Below are positions 1 through 9,800 of a stretch of 39,797 bases of DNA, piece by piece. Position 1 is the first letter of the stretch; every line of letters starts with the position of its first letter. A program made the translations under genes and the position numbers. Source of the stretch: an uncultured Porphyromonas sp. (GTDB lineage: Bacteria; Bacteroidota; Bacteroidia; Bacteroidales; Porphyromonadaceae); NCBI RefSeq assembly GCF_902489635.1, contig NZ_CABUAN010000020.1, positions 1-39,797 on the forward strand. Direction: 5' to 3'. Under the pieces are notes generated by a model. It worked only from the letters and a program-made list of their open reading frames with translations, had not been told where the DNA came from and made no database searches.

Positions 1-120
1 AAACTTCGGAAGAATGAAATGAAACTTCGGAAGAATGAAATGAAACTTCGGAGGAATGAAATGAAACTTCGGAAGAATTTTTCCTTTCCCACGTGGAGAA
101 TAAAAAACAGCCACGTGGAG
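1..120. repeat. Tandem 21/22-bp palindromic repeat array (left edge, may continue outside window)
   Basis: Three full copies and one partial copy of a 21-bp unit begin at 1, 22, 43 and 64. Each carries CTTCGGARGAATG. They are followed by two CCACGTGG palindromes at 89-96 and 111-118, exactly 22 bp apart and separated by an A-rich spacer. The array starts at the window edge, so its true length is unknown. No ORF is supported here. Confidence 0.85.
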
Positions 121-243
121 GTTCGCCACTTCGGCCTACTCAGCAGGGGTGACACATTATTTATTGCTGTCCGGTGAAAGCTTTTTGAGGGATCATCGAG
201 TAGATCGTTCTGCAGAAATGAGCTAACTATCAATACCACTTGG

Positions 244-339
244 GTGAAACTAAAGTTTCCTAGGGAAGAAACTGGAGTTTCCTTGGTGAGAAACTAGAGT
301 TTCCTTGGTGAGAAACTGGAGTTTCATACGAGGGAAACT
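244..339. repeat. 22-bp tandem palindromic array (GTTTCC type)
   Basis: GTTTC half-sites recur at 255, 277, 299 and 321, an exact 22-bp period. Each alternates with GAAAC half-sites, so every unit can form GTTTCC...GAAAC and GAAAC...GTTTC inverted pairs. The right edge reads GTTTCATACGAGGGAAAC, and the same edge motif reappears near 10271 and 36451. The array is non-coding. Confidence 0.85.
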
Positions 340-368
340 ATAGATTGGTCGAAGTCGAGTAGTCGAAC

Positions 369-452
369 AGCCATAATATATAATGAGCTCATCCAAGCCT
401 CGGTTGTCGCTCATGTGTAGCTCCTGAAAGAGCGATTATAATGCGTTAGCCC
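369..452. repeat. Dispersed short element, copy C (core CGCTCATGTGTAGCTCC)
   Basis: This shares a core with copies at 21441-21518 and 21850-21939. The shared parts are TCGCTCATGTGTAGCTCCTG, then a GAGCGATTATAATGCG segment, ending in GTTAGCCC. The core contains a small hairpin (GCTC, six bases, GAGC). The right end resembles the inverted-repeat end of the other copies; the left end is more diverged. It lies to the right of two 22-bp arrays, as at the other locus. Too short to encode a protein. Confidence 0.7.
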
Positions 453-691
453 TGGTCTACTCAGGGCAACAAGATCATCGCCAATAAAATATTTCTATCA
501 CGAGAACAGATGCGTCATCACCACAGGATCAATTGATAAGATCCTATCTAACAGAGGTCTAAGTCGCAGATCTGACGTACGCTCTTGTCACGATCGTGAC
601 TTGTGGCGCAGAAATTGAGGAGGAGGCAGTTGTTAGTTTCAAAAATTGTCGTACCTTTGTCACCGCTAAGGAGCAGAGGAGCGTTGCTCTC

Positions 692-728
692 CCCTTCGAA
701 ACATAGGCTAGTGAGCCTATCAGAAGGG
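692..728. other. Stem-loop upstream of tRNA-Asp
   Basis: CCCTTC (692-697) pairs with GAAGGG (723-728), and inside it ATAGGCT (703-709) pairs with AGCCTAT (714-720). Together they make an interrupted hairpin. There is no T-tract, so it is not clearly a terminator. It sits about 40 bp upstream of the tRNA-Asp promoter. Confidence 0.45.
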
Positions 729-768
729 ATTCATTTGGAGCTTCGCAAAAGAAAGTCGCCTGTAGCTA

Positions 769-798
769 TTGCAGTGTTGATTATTTTTTGTACCTTTG
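769..798 (+). promoter_or_regulatory. Bacteroidota promoter for tRNA-Asp
   Basis: A TTG (-33 element) at 769-771 and a perfect TACCTTTG (-7 element, consensus TAnnTTTG) at 791-798 are separated by exactly 19 nt. Transcription would start near 805, about 11 nt before the mature tRNA-Asp 5' end. Confidence 0.8.
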
Positions 799-815
799 CA
801 GAGCAAAACAACCGA

Positions 816-889
816 GGTGCGGTAGTTCAGCTGGTTAGAATACCTGCCTGTCACGCAGGGGGTCACGGGTTCGAGTCCCGTCCGCACCG
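816..889 (+). tRNA. tRNA-Asp (anticodon GTC)
   Basis: The gene is 74 nt. Acceptor stem GGTGCGG (816-822) pairs with CCGCACC (882-888), with discriminator G889. The anticodon stem is CCTGC (843-847) with GCAGG (855-859) around a loop with anticodon GTC at 850-852. The T arm contains GGTTCGAGTCC. The 3' CCA is not encoded, so it must be added post-transcriptionally. Confidence 0.97.
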
Positions 890-893
890 CTCT

Positions 894-987
894 GATTCCT
901 CATACGAGGTCACAGCTTCCTGACAAGATGGTCAGCGAGTGTGACGGAGTAAGAGGATTCTTAGTCTTAAGGAGGTAGCGATCTCCT
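894..987 (+). other. Structured spacer between tRNA-Asp and tRNA-Leu: long imperfect hairpin plus small hairpin
   Basis: GATTCCTC (894-901) is complementary, with one mismatch, to GAGGATTC (953-960). Inside, GTCACA pairs with TGTGAC and CTGAC pairs with GTCAG around a short loop. The result is a long interrupted stem of about 67 nt. A second hairpin, AGGAG (970-974) with CTCCT (983-987), follows, and a T-rich run lies at about 999-1004. It could terminate or attenuate transcription after tRNA-Asp, or guide processing. Confidence 0.55.
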
Positions 988-1066
988 GGTTACAGCACTT
1001 TTTTATAGACTCCCCATGGCTACTATGGAGAGTTTGTTATATGTACACAGGTAGTCACTGCTACAA

Positions 1067-1150
1067 GCCCAAGTGGCGGAACTGGTAGACGCGCTAGTTT
1101 CAGGTACTAGTAAACGCAAGTTTGTGCAGGTTCGATTCCTGTCTTGGGCA
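1067..1150 (+). tRNA. tRNA-Leu (anticodon CAG)
   Basis: A type II tRNA of 84 nt with a long variable arm. Acceptor stem GCCCAAG (1067-1073) pairs with CTTGGGC (1143-1149), discriminator A1150. The anticodon stem CTAGT/ACTAG (1094-1098, 1106-1110) encloses anticodon CAG at 1101-1103. GGTTCGATTCC forms the T arm. CCA is not encoded. Confidence 0.97.
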
Positions 1151-1206
1151 CCTAAGATTACTTTAGGCGTAGTAGTTGCTGTAAGAGACTATATAATATA
1201 ATGTAT

Positions 1207-1290
1207 GCGCAGGTGGTGGAATTGGTAGACACGCTACTTTGAGGGGGTAGTGCCAGCAATGGTGTGTGAGTTCGACTCTCATCCTGCGTA
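1207..1290 (+). tRNA. tRNA-Leu (anticodon GAG)
   Basis: A type II tRNA of 84 nt. GCGCAGG (1207-1213) pairs with CCTGCGT (1283-1289) with a terminal G-T wobble; the discriminator is A1290. The anticodon stem CTACT/GGTAG (1234-1238, 1246-1250) encloses GAG at 1241-1243. It lies 56 nt after tRNA-Leu(CAG), so the two probably share a transcript. Confidence 0.96.
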
Positions 1291-1295
1291 CTACG

Positions 1296-1353
1296 AGAGA
1301 GACCTATTGGATGACCTTATGCAGATGAGGCTTCAGTAGGTCTCTCTCTTTTT
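1296..1353 (+). terminator. Rho-independent terminator after the tRNA cluster
   Basis: AGAGAGACCTA (1296-1306) is perfectly complementary to TAGGTCTCTCT (1337-1347), followed by CTTTTT. It begins five bases after the last tRNA. Confidence 0.85.
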
Positions 1354-1381
1354 GCCCTACCCTATCTCTGCCTACACCGTT

Positions 1382-1403
1382 GGAGACTTTTGCAATAGTC
1401 TCC
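1382..1403. repeat. Near-perfect 22-bp palindrome sharing the end of the 36084-36255 element
   Basis: GGAGACT...AGTCTCC forms a palindrome with one central mismatch pair. Its reverse complement contains GAGACTATTGCAAAAGTC, identical to the left end of the element at 36084. It may be a solo end, a deletion remnant or a recognition site. Confidence 0.6.
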
Positions 1404-1488
1404 GTTGGGTCAATTTGTCCTGTCGGCTATCTGGTCTGTCTATTTCGTCTGTTTAAGGCGTAGAGATCGCCGATGATAGTCGTATTCC

Positions 1489-1518
1489 TTGCCGTGGTAC
1501 AGTTTTTGAATACCTTTA
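1489..1518 (+). promoter_or_regulatory. Bacteroidota promoter for the clpC-htpG-tricorn block
   Basis: TTG at 1489-1491, a 19-nt spacer, then TACCTTTA at 1511-1518 (consensus TAnnTTTG, 7 of 8). The start would be near 1525, giving a leader of about 120 nt if translation begins at the ATG at 1645. Confidence 0.7.
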
Positions 1519-1644
1519 CACAGCGAGACTATTGCACGAGGGTGCCTAGCTGTGCTTTGCACCCGCATATATCGCCCAGTGCCAGTACCCTTGCAGCGGT
1601 ACGAAGCACTACATAATTCACTCTCAAGAGATAACTACAAACGC

Positions 1645-4600
1645 ATGAATTTCACGCCATACCAAATAAGTGACCTAGTGGTCAGAGCCTTTTCTAGAGC
1701 TTGCGCTATCGGACTACGCTCGGGGAAGCAACTAGACATCTCTAGATCGCTCTTCATCGACTTAGCTCGCAGTAAAGACACCTTCCCTAGTGTCTTCATC
1801 TTGCGCACTCTAAATATACCGCTCACTCAACTACAATATACGCTCTTTGAGGAGCCTGCGAAGAATGGCTACTACAAGCAGATCCATGACACCATCGAGC
1901 AGAGTCAGTACACGATGCCTAGTGCGGAGCTCGTACGCTACTACCACGATCAGGTCAAGGCCATTCTGGAGGGAGCGTGGGAGATCTTTCCCAATCATGA
2001 TGACTTCCCAGTGATTGACGCACCGCGTATTATCGCTTATATGCTACACGAGGGGCGGCCAGACATCTACCCATGGCCATTCATCACCTCTCGTCCTGCT
2101 AAGGAGGATATCCTAGCTAGCTACGTACAGAACAGCCTAGAGCATAGTACTAAAGCGACCTCTGTCGAGGTGCAGGCGATAGCCAGTGTCGAGGCGGAGG
2201 AGCAGATGCTTCAGACGATCCTCTCCACTGCTATGGCGGGTATGCCTGACGCGTTGACAGAGGAGATGCGCCAGGAGCTCGATGTCGCCGCATGGGAGGC
2301 TCCCCTTGAGAGGCTTTACTCAGCCATAGCCGGTTCAGACGCTACCCAGACGAAGAAGCCTACTAGCGACATGGATCCTAACACTATTGTAAAGCAGGTA
2401 GAGGTCTTCGTCTCTCAAAACAATCCCGACGGAGAGACGGACAAAAACTCTATGCGCGCTGTGCCACTAGAGGAGCTGCCCGAAGAGATACAAGAGCATA
2501 TCAAGGCAATCATACGTCACGAGCAGCGCAAGGTGACGCAAAACTCGGGAAGCAACCCCTTCGACCTAAACGCCGATGATGAGGGCGACAAGGAGGAGAA
2601 AGCCTCTAACAAGTCTAGCAAGCGCTCTAAAACACCTGCGCTAGATGCTTTTGCGACCAACCTTAACCAGCTCGCTAAGGACGGCAAGCTAGACCCGATG
2701 ATCGGGCGTGCTAAGGAGCTAGAGCGTATCACACATATACTCTGTCGCCGACAGAAGAACAACCCCGTGCTGATCGGCGAGGCGGGTGTCGGTAAGACAG
2801 CCGTCGCCGAGGGCTTAGCACAGCTCTTAGCGCGCGATGAGGTGAGCTACAAACTTCGTGGCAAGGTGCTTTACAGCGTAGACTTAGCACAGATGCTAGC
2901 CGGCACACGCTACAGAGGAGACTTTGAGGAGCGATTTAAGGCGCTACTCAAGGAGGCTGAGATGCTGGGCAATACGATCCTACTCTTTGACGAGATCCAC
3001 ACGCTGATGGGCGCGGGCTCGACAGAGGGCAGTATGGATGCCTCCAACATGCTCAAGCCGGCTCTAGCGCGTGGCACGATACAGGTGATCGGCGCCACCA
3101 CACTGGATGAGTATCGCAGGACCATTGAGAAGAACGGGGCCTTGGCGCGTCGCTTCCAGAAGGTGATGATCGAGCCAAACACGCCCGAGGAGACGCTAGA
3201 GATCTTGCGCCAGCTACGAGGACGATATGAAGAGTTTCACCATGTACGCTACAGCGACGAAGCTTTGGTCGCTATGGTGCGCCTGACCAATAGATATATC
3301 TACGACCGCTACTTCCCCGACAAGGCTATTGACGTCCTAGACGAGGTGGGAGCGAGTATGCACCTCAAGGGCAAAGTGGGTGAGAGCGACAAGGTCGCTT
3401 CGCTCAGACAGCAGCTGCGTACCTATCGCGCTTCTCGTGACAAGGCAGTGCGTGAGAGCAACTACGACACCGCTATGACCCTCAAAGTGCAGGAGGACTT
3501 AGTCCAGAAAGAGGTGGATGAGGAGCTCGAGAAAGCTCATGCCCAGGAGGCTGCCATCTATCTACCTGTAGATGAGGAGGCGGTCGCCAAGACGGTCTCT
3601 ATGATGAGTGGCGTGCCTATCTCCAACATCAGTCAGGAGGAGCACGCTAAGCTACGCCAGATGCGCCAGACGCTCAAGGATATAGTGATCGGTCAGGACG
3701 ATGCAATCGACAAGGTGGTCAAAGCGATACAGCGTAACCGCCTTGGCTTGGGTAGCGACAAGCGACCCATCGGGAGCTTCCTCTTCCTTGGTCCGACAGG
3801 TGTCGGTAAGACTTATCTAGCTAAGAAGCTTGCCGAGCTGCTCTTTGACGATGAGGACGCACTCATACGTATTGATATGAGTGAGTATATGGAGTCGTTC
3901 AACGTGTCTCGTCTCGTGGGCGCAGCTCCTGGCTACGTCGGCTACGACGAGGGCGGACAGCTCACGGAGCAGGTCAGACGCAAGCCTTACTCGGTCGTAC
4001 TCTTTGACGAGCTAGAGAAGGCGCACCCAGACGTTTACAACATACTCCTGCAGATCCTCGACGACGGCTTTATCACCGCGGCCGATGGTACGCACGTGAG
4101 CTTTAAGAATACAGTCATCATACTGACGAGCAACATCGGTACGCGCCAGCTCAAGGACTTTGGTGCTGGTGTCGGCTTCCGTCAGGAGGTGCAGCTCACC
4201 CAGACGGAGCAGGAGGCTTTGCTGAGCAAGCAGCTCAAGAAGCACTTTAGCCCTGAGTTCCTCAACCGCCTTGATGAGACGATCTACTTCGCCAGCCTGG
4301 AGAAGGAGGACATTCGCAAGATCGTAGATGTGGAGCTACGTCCTATCATGGCGCGTATCTCCGAGCAGGGGTACAACCTTGTGGTCACACCCTCGGCAAA
4401 GGACAAGCTCGCCGACGTGGGCTTTGACCTAGAGTACGGTGCTAGACCGCTGAGACGTGCCCTACGTCACTGGATCGAGGACAAGCTGACGGATCTCATC
4501 CTCGATGGTGAGGCAAATGTGGGCGACACGGTGCGCCTGCGTGTCTCTGAGGGCGAACTCCTCATGGAGGTGGACAAGCGTGCACCGCAAAAGGAGACGC

Positions 4601-4680
4601 AAGCAAAGAGCGATGAAGCGACCCTAGGCTTCGCCCTACCCTCGTTTACCTCTTCCAGCCAGAAGGGCGACGAGCGGTAA
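1645..4680 (+). CDS. clpC: ClpC-like AAA+ unfoldase (ClpP partner) with extended N-terminal region
   Basis: A ring-forming ATPase that unfolds substrates and passes them to ClpP in the cytoplasm. With the ATG at 1645 it is 1011 aa; an upstream GTG at 1552 in the same frame looks less likely. Domain D1 has Walker A GEAGVGKT (378-385) and Walker B LLFDE (to E450). D2 has Walker A GPTGVGKT (716-723) and Walker B VLFDE (to E789). The middle segment between D1 and D2 is short, as in ClpC/ClpA and unlike ClpB. The D2 loop VGF (843-845) fits the ClpP-binding tripeptide. About 330 residues precede D1, far more than the roughly 160 of Bacillus ClpC, and include a charged, low-complexity linker. It leads a block with htpG (30-bp gap). 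ClpC identity is firm; the role of the N-terminal extension is unknown. Confidence 0.93.
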   Translation: MNFTPYQISDLVVRAFSRACAIGLRSGKQLDISRSLFIDLARSKDTFPSVFILRTLNIPLTQLQYTLFEEPAKNGYYKQIHDTIEQSQYTMPSAELVRYYHDQVKAILEGAWEIFPNHDDFPVIDAPRIIAYMLHEGRPDIYPWPFITSRPAKEDILASYVQNSLEHSTKATSVEVQAIASVEAEEQMLQTILSTAMAGMPDALTEEMRQELDVAAWEAPLERLYSAIAGSDATQTKKPTSDMDPNTIVKQVEVFVSQNNPDGETDKNSMRAVPLEELPEEIQEHIKAIIRHEQRKVTQNSGSNPFDLNADDEGDKEEKASNKSSKRSKTPALDAFATNLNQLAKDGKLDPMIGRAKELERITHILCRRQKNNPVLIGEAGVGKTAVAEGLAQLLARDEVSYKLRGKVLYSVDLAQMLAGTRYRGDFEERFKALLKEAEMLGNTILLFDEIHTLMGAGSTEGSMDASNMLKPALARGTIQVIGATTLDEYRRTIEKNGALARRFQKVMIEPNTPEETLEILRQLRGRYEEFHHVRYSDEALVAMVRLTNRYIYDRYFPDKAIDVLDEVGASMHLKGKVGESDKVASLRQQLRTYRASRDKAVRESNYDTAMTLKVQEDLVQKEVDEELEKAHAQEAAIYLPVDEEAVAKTVSMMSGVPISNISQEEHAKLRQMRQTLKDIVIGQDDAIDKVVKAIQRNRLGLGSDKRPIGSFLFLGPTGVGKTYLAKKLAELLFDDEDALIRIDMSEYMESFNVSRLVGAAPGYVGYDEGGQLTEQVRRKPYSVVLFDELEKAHPDVYNILLQILDDGFITAADGTHVSFKNTVIILTSNIGTRQLKDFGAGVGFRQEVQLTQTEQEALLSKQLKKHFSPEFLNRLDETIYFASLEKEDIRKIVDVELRPIMARISEQGYNLVVTPSAKDKLADVGFDLEYGARPLRRALRHWIEDKLTDLILDGEANVGDTVRLRVSEGELLMEVDKRAPQKETQAKSDEATLGFALPSFTSSSQKGDER

Positions 4681-4710
4681 CCAATCAAATCAGACAAATA
4701 ACTCAAGCTT

Positions 4711-6780
4711 ATGAATAGTAATAAAGGACAAATTGGGGTTACGAGTGAAAACATATTCCCCGTCATCAAGAAGTTTCTCTATAGTGAGCATGATATATTC
4801 CTCCGTGAGATCGTATCCAACGCAGTCGATGCGACGACCAAGCTACGCGCTCTGATAGCTCGTGGCACGGAGGTGGGCAATACTGAGGACCTCCGTGTAG
4901 AGGTCCTACTAGATAAGGAGGCGCGTACACTCACCGTACGAGACTACGGTATCGGTATGACTGCCGACGAGGTAGAGCGCTACATCAATCAGATAGCTTT
5001 CTCTGGAGCGGAGGACTTCCTGGAGAAGTACAAAGACGCTTCCGGCAATATCATCGGGCACTTCGGACTAGGCTTTTACTCAGCCTTTATGGTCTCCGAG
5101 CGTGTCGAGATAGACACCCTCTCCTACCAGCCAGACGCACAGCCGGTTCACTGGAGCTGTGACGGTTCGCCTGCCTACGAGATGAGTACGGGTAGCCGCA
5201 CCGAGCGTGGCACCGACATCATCATGCACCTGGACGAAGAGAGCAGCGAGTTCCTCGAGCGGGCTCGCATCGAGGAGCTACTGACGAAGTATTGTCGCTT
5301 CCTCCCGATCCCCATCATCTTTGGTAAGAAGCAAGAGTGGAAGGACGGCAAGATGCAGGACACCGACGAGGACAATGTGATCAACGACACCAACCCGCTC
5401 TGGCTCCGCAAGCCGCAAGACCTTACGGACGAGGACTATCGTGAGTTCTACCGTAAGCTCTACCCAGGAGCTGACGAGCCGCTCTTTTGGATACACCTTA
5501 ATGTAGACTACCCCTTCACCCTGACCGGCGTACTCTACTTCCCCAAGGTGAGCAACAAGGTGGATCTGCAGAGCAACAAGATCAAGCTCTACTGCAATCA
5601 GGTCTTTGTGACTGACGAGGTGGATAGCATCGTGCCTATGTACTTGACCTTGCTCCACGGTGTGATCGACTCACCAGACATCCCGCTCAATGTGTCGCGC
5701 TCTTACCTACAGTCCGACAGCAATGTCAAGAAGATCAGTAGCTACATTACTAAGAAGGTGGCCGACAAGCTGGAGGAGATCATGAAGAATGATCGCCCCA
5801 CCTACGAAGCTAAGTGGCCCGACCTCTCCGTCTTTATACATTATGGTATCCTCACCGATGAGAAGATGGAGGAGCGTGCGCTCAAGTCACTACTCCTACT
5901 GGAGGATGTGGCTGGGAAGTTCTACACACCCGAGGAGTATCGTGAGCTGGTCAAGAGCAATCAGACCGACAAGGACGACAAGCTCGTCTACCTCTACGCT
6001 ACCGATCCTGAGGCGCAGTACAGCTACATACAGGCTGCCGAAGCTAAGGGGTACAACGTACTCTATATGCACGGCATGCTTGACACGCCCCTACTCAACC
6101 ATCTAGAGCAAAAGTGGGAGGGCACGCACTTCGTACGTGTAGACAGCGACACGGTCGACCAATTGATCCAGCGTGACGACACGACGACCGATGCTTCCGC
6201 ACATGAGACCGAGATCATGCGTAGCCTCTTTGCCAAGGCGCTTCCGACGGGCGAGGTCAACTATCAGGTCTTCCTACGCAACATGGGTCAGGAGGCTCAG
6301 CCAGCAGTGGTCACGCGTATGGAGTGGATGCGCCGTATGAAGGAGATGTCGCAGTATCAGCCTGGAGCTTCCTTCTACAACTCACTCCCCGACAGCTATT
6401 CGCTCGTTCTCAATGCCGACCACCCGCTCATCAAGAGCCTGCTAGAGGGTGAGGGCAAGGAGCTAGAGCCACAGCTGGCGTCTCTGCGCTCTCAGCTCGC
6501 TACGCTCCAAGAGCAAGTCACCGAGCTAGACAAGGAGGCTAAGGAGCAGACCGAGCCTACCGAGGAGCAAAAGAAAGAGCTACAAGAGAAGAAGGAGGCT
6601 CTCCACAAGCAGCAAGAAGAGCTGCACGGCGAGATGCAAAGCTCCTTCGACCAGTATGCCGAGAAGCAGCCTGTGATACGTCACATCGTCGAGCTGGCTC
6701 TACTCTCAGCTGGTGAACTAAGAGGCGTTGCTCTACAAGAGTTCATCAAGCGCACCACCGAACTTCTATCGTCTAAGTAA
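4711..6780 (+). CDS. htpG: Molecular chaperone HtpG (Hsp90 family)
   Basis: An ATP-dependent cytosolic Hsp90 chaperone of 689 aa, typical of Bacteroidota HtpG and somewhat longer than E. coli HtpG. The N-terminal GHKL ATPase shows REIVSNAVDA (E33, N37, D40), the DYGIGMT motif, and GHFGLGFYSAFMV for the ATP lid. The middle domain contains NVSRSYLQ, which carries the conserved catalytic-loop arginine. A glutamate/lysine-rich coiled segment around residues 590-645 lies in the C-terminal dimerisation region and explains the extra length. It follows clpC by 30 bp and precedes the tricorn-like protease by 24 bp, consistent with one stress-related transcript from the promoter at 1489. Confidence 0.97.
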   Translation: MNSNKGQIGVTSENIFPVIKKFLYSEHDIFLREIVSNAVDATTKLRALIARGTEVGNTEDLRVEVLLDKEARTLTVRDYGIGMTADEVERYINQIAFSGAEDFLEKYKDASGNIIGHFGLGFYSAFMVSERVEIDTLSYQPDAQPVHWSCDGSPAYEMSTGSRTERGTDIIMHLDEESSEFLERARIEELLTKYCRFLPIPIIFGKKQEWKDGKMQDTDEDNVINDTNPLWLRKPQDLTDEDYREFYRKLYPGADEPLFWIHLNVDYPFTLTGVLYFPKVSNKVDLQSNKIKLYCNQVFVTDEVDSIVPMYLTLLHGVIDSPDIPLNVSRSYLQSDSNVKKISSYITKKVADKLEEIMKNDRPTYEAKWPDLSVFIHYGILTDEKMEERALKSLLLLEDVAGKFYTPEEYRELVKSNQTDKDDKLVYLYATDPEAQYSYIQAAEAKGYNVLYMHGMLDTPLLNHLEQKWEGTHFVRVDSDTVDQLIQRDDTTTDASAHETEIMRSLFAKALPTGEVNYQVFLRNMGQEAQPAVVTRMEWMRRMKEMSQYQPGASFYNSLPDSYSLVLNADHPLIKSLLEGEGKELEPQLASLRSQLATLQEQVTELDKEAKEQTEPTEEQKKELQEKKEALHKQQEELHGEMQSSFDQYAEKQPVIRHIVELALLSAGELRGVALQEFIKRTTELLSSK

Positions 6781-6804
6781 ATACCCCTAAGAATATCCGT
6801 TTTT

Positions 6805-9800
6805 ATGAAGAGGAACACTTCCCTTTGCAAGCGTCTCCTACTCCTACTAGCCCTCTCAGCCACCTGGCTCGTGGGGGCTGTAGCGCAGGAGACACCCCGC
6901 TGGCTACGCTATGCCCAGATCTCACCAGATGGTAATCAGATAGCCTTTTGCTACCAAGGCGACATCTACATTGTCGACGCTATCGGTGGCGAGGCGCGTC
7001 TCCTGACTGGCTCCGATGGGTACGAGTCAAACCCCACCTGGAGTCCCGATGGCAAGCGTATCGCATTCATGAGCAATCGTGATGGGCACCGCTCCATCTA
7101 CACTATGTCAGCCCTCGGTGGCGATGTCAAGCGCATCACGCACCACTCGGGCAATAGCCATACCGTCGAGTGCTACACACCCGACGGTCGTTTTATCATT
7201 ATGTCCGAATCTCTCCAGCAGCCTGCCACCAGTGCGCTCAACCCTTCGGGCATCCTCTCGCAGCTCTACATGATCCCTGTCGATGGCGGCACGCCTATGC
7301 TCTACAACCCTCGTCCTCTGGAGACTGTCACCTTCAGCCATCGTGGCGACCGCTATGTAGCGCAAGACATCAAGGGCTTTGAGAATAAGTGGCGCAAGCA
7401 CCACACCAGCTCCGTCACACGAGACATTTATATAGTAGACCCCAAGACAGGAGCCACTACCGCCTGCACACTAGAGCCAGGCGAAGACCTCTCACCCGTC
7501 TTCGGACCTGATGACCAGACCATCTTCTTCATCAGCGAGCGAGGCAAAAGCAATTCGCTCAACGTCTGGAAGCAGCGCATCGGCGAGCAAACCGCTCAGC
7601 AGGTGACCAGCTTCCGCAATCACCCCGTGCGCTTCCTCAGCATCTCACGCTCCGGACGGCTCTGCTTCGCCTACGATGGTGACCTCTACACCATGACCGA
7701 GGGACGCTCCCCGCAGAAGGTACAGATCACCCTGCGCACCGAGGGTCCTAAGGACAAAGTGTACCGCCGCACAGCCAGCAGTGGAGGTAGCTCCTTCACG
7801 CCAAGCAGTGACGGCAAGCAGCTAGCCTTCATCATGCGTGGTGATGTCTACGTCACCTCTGTCGAGCATGGCACGACGAAGCGCATCACCCAGAGCGCCG
7901 GTGCCGAGGAGAGTGTCACCTGGAGTCCCGACAGCAAGACGCTCGTCTACGACTCACGCCGTGACGGCAAGCATATCCTTTACAAGGCGACCATCGCCTC
8001 GGACAAAGAGCTAGACTTCGCCTCTGCCACCATCATCAAGGAGGAGCCACTCATGCCCGAGTGCAAGATGGAGCAAGCCCTCCCCCAGTACTCTCCCGAT
8101 GGCAAGCTGATCGCCTTCGTCGGAGACCGCAAGTGCATCTATACCTATAATGTCGAGAGCAAGAAGCTCACGCAGGTCACCAGTGGCAAGGATCAGCCCG
8201 AGATGCACGGCTACATCAGCTTCGAGTGGAGTCCTGACAGCCGCTGGATAGCCTTCGGATATACACCCAATGTCCATGCGCCCTTTGGTGACGTAGGTTT
8301 GGTAAAAGCGACCGGAGGTGAGGTGATCAACCTGACCAATACGGGTTACTTCAGCGACCTCACGGGCTGGGTTATGGAGGGCAATGCCATCCTCTTTACC
8401 TCAGACCGATATGGTATGCGCAACCACGCTTCGTGGGGCTCCATGAGCGATGCTTTCCTCGTATTCCTCAATCGCAAGGCGTACGAGAAGTTTAGCATGA
8501 CACCCGAAGAACGCGACCTCTACGACCGTGCTGGACTAGACACACTACAGTATGGCGCTGATCCCGTCCCTGCTGAGGAGAGTGCCAAGAAAAAGGACGA
8601 GACCAAGCCGATCGTCGTCGAGATCCAGGGCATCGAGGACCGCATCGTACGGCTCACGCCCAATTCGAGCGACCTAGCAGACGCTTATGTCGATGCCGAT
8701 GGCAAGAACCTCTACTACCTATCAGCCTTTGAGGGGGGGTACAACCTCTGGCAGACAGACCTACGCGAGGGCAATACCTCCATGCTACGTCAGCTAGACC
8801 TCTCGGGCAGTGCCTATATGCGCCCCACTCCCAAGGGGGATAAGATCTTCGTCATATCCTCTGGACGGGTACAGTGCTTTACACCCGCCTCAAAGAAGTT
8901 TGAGCCAGTCAACTACCGTGCTCGTGTGGAGCTAGACAGCTACGCCGAGCGTGAGGCGATGTACGACTTTATGGTTCGTGAGGAGGGGCTACGCTTCTAC
9001 CGCGCAGACATGCACGGCGTAGACTGGAAGGGGCTGACCGACCACTACCGCCAGTTCTTGCCCCATATTGCGACGAATGAGGACTTCTCCGAGATGCTCA
9101 GCGAGATCCTGGGCGAGCTCAACGTATCGCACACCGGCTCAGGCTACAGACAGAGCTCTAGCGAGCCAGCTACGGGACATCTGGGACTACTCTACAACTG
9201 GTACTCCCTACCCCTCGAGGGCATCATTGTTGATGAAATCGTTACGGGCGGGCCCTTTGACACCTACCTGACCAAGCTACAGCCTGGCGACCGCATCGTC
9301 GCAATCAATGGTACACGCATCGACCACCACACCGACTGGCGTGACCTCCTCGCAGGCACTACCGGCACGCTCACGGCTGTCACCTTCTATAGTAATAAGG
9401 AGCAAAAGGAGATCACCGAGGCCGTTCGTCCGATCTCTTCGGGCCGTTTCTCGGGACTACTCTACAAGCGCTGGGTCAAGGCTCGCGAAGCTGAGGTACA
9501 GCGTCTCTCAAACGGTCGTCTCGGCTATGTACACATACCGAGCATGGGCGATGACGAGTTCCGCACCGTCTATAGCGAGGTGATGGGCAAGTACTACCAA
9601 TGCGACGGTATCGTCATCGACATCCGCTACAACGGTGGTGGTCGTCTGCACGAAGACCTCGAGACTTTCTTCAGTGGCAAGGCTTATCTGCAGCAAGAGG
9701 TTCGTGGGCAGGACTACTGCACGATGCCTAGCAAGCGATGGACCAAGCCCTCAGTCATGCTCGTCTGCGAGGCTGACTACTCCAATGCACACGGCTCTCC

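Larger units (their letters stand above)
120..815. other. Gene-free region upstream of the tRNA cluster
   Basis: Apart from the array at 244-339, the element at 369-452, the hairpin at 692-728 and the tRNA promoter, I see no gene. A fragment at about 145-163 (GGGGTGACACATTATTTATT) resembles the left end of the dispersed element and may be a truncated copy. A reading frame at 603-923 runs straight through tRNA-Asp and is not believed. Confidence 0.6.

Noticed and set aside
603..923. 106-aa open frame ending after tRNA-Asp
   Set aside because: The part resembling a common hypothetical protein (VVQLVRIPACHAGG) is simply tRNA-Asp read as codons.
1552..1644. GTG start 31 codons upstream for ClpC
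   Set aside because: It is only about 27 nt from the predicted transcription start, and the residues show no Clp-like sequence; the ATG at 1645 begins the recognisable region.
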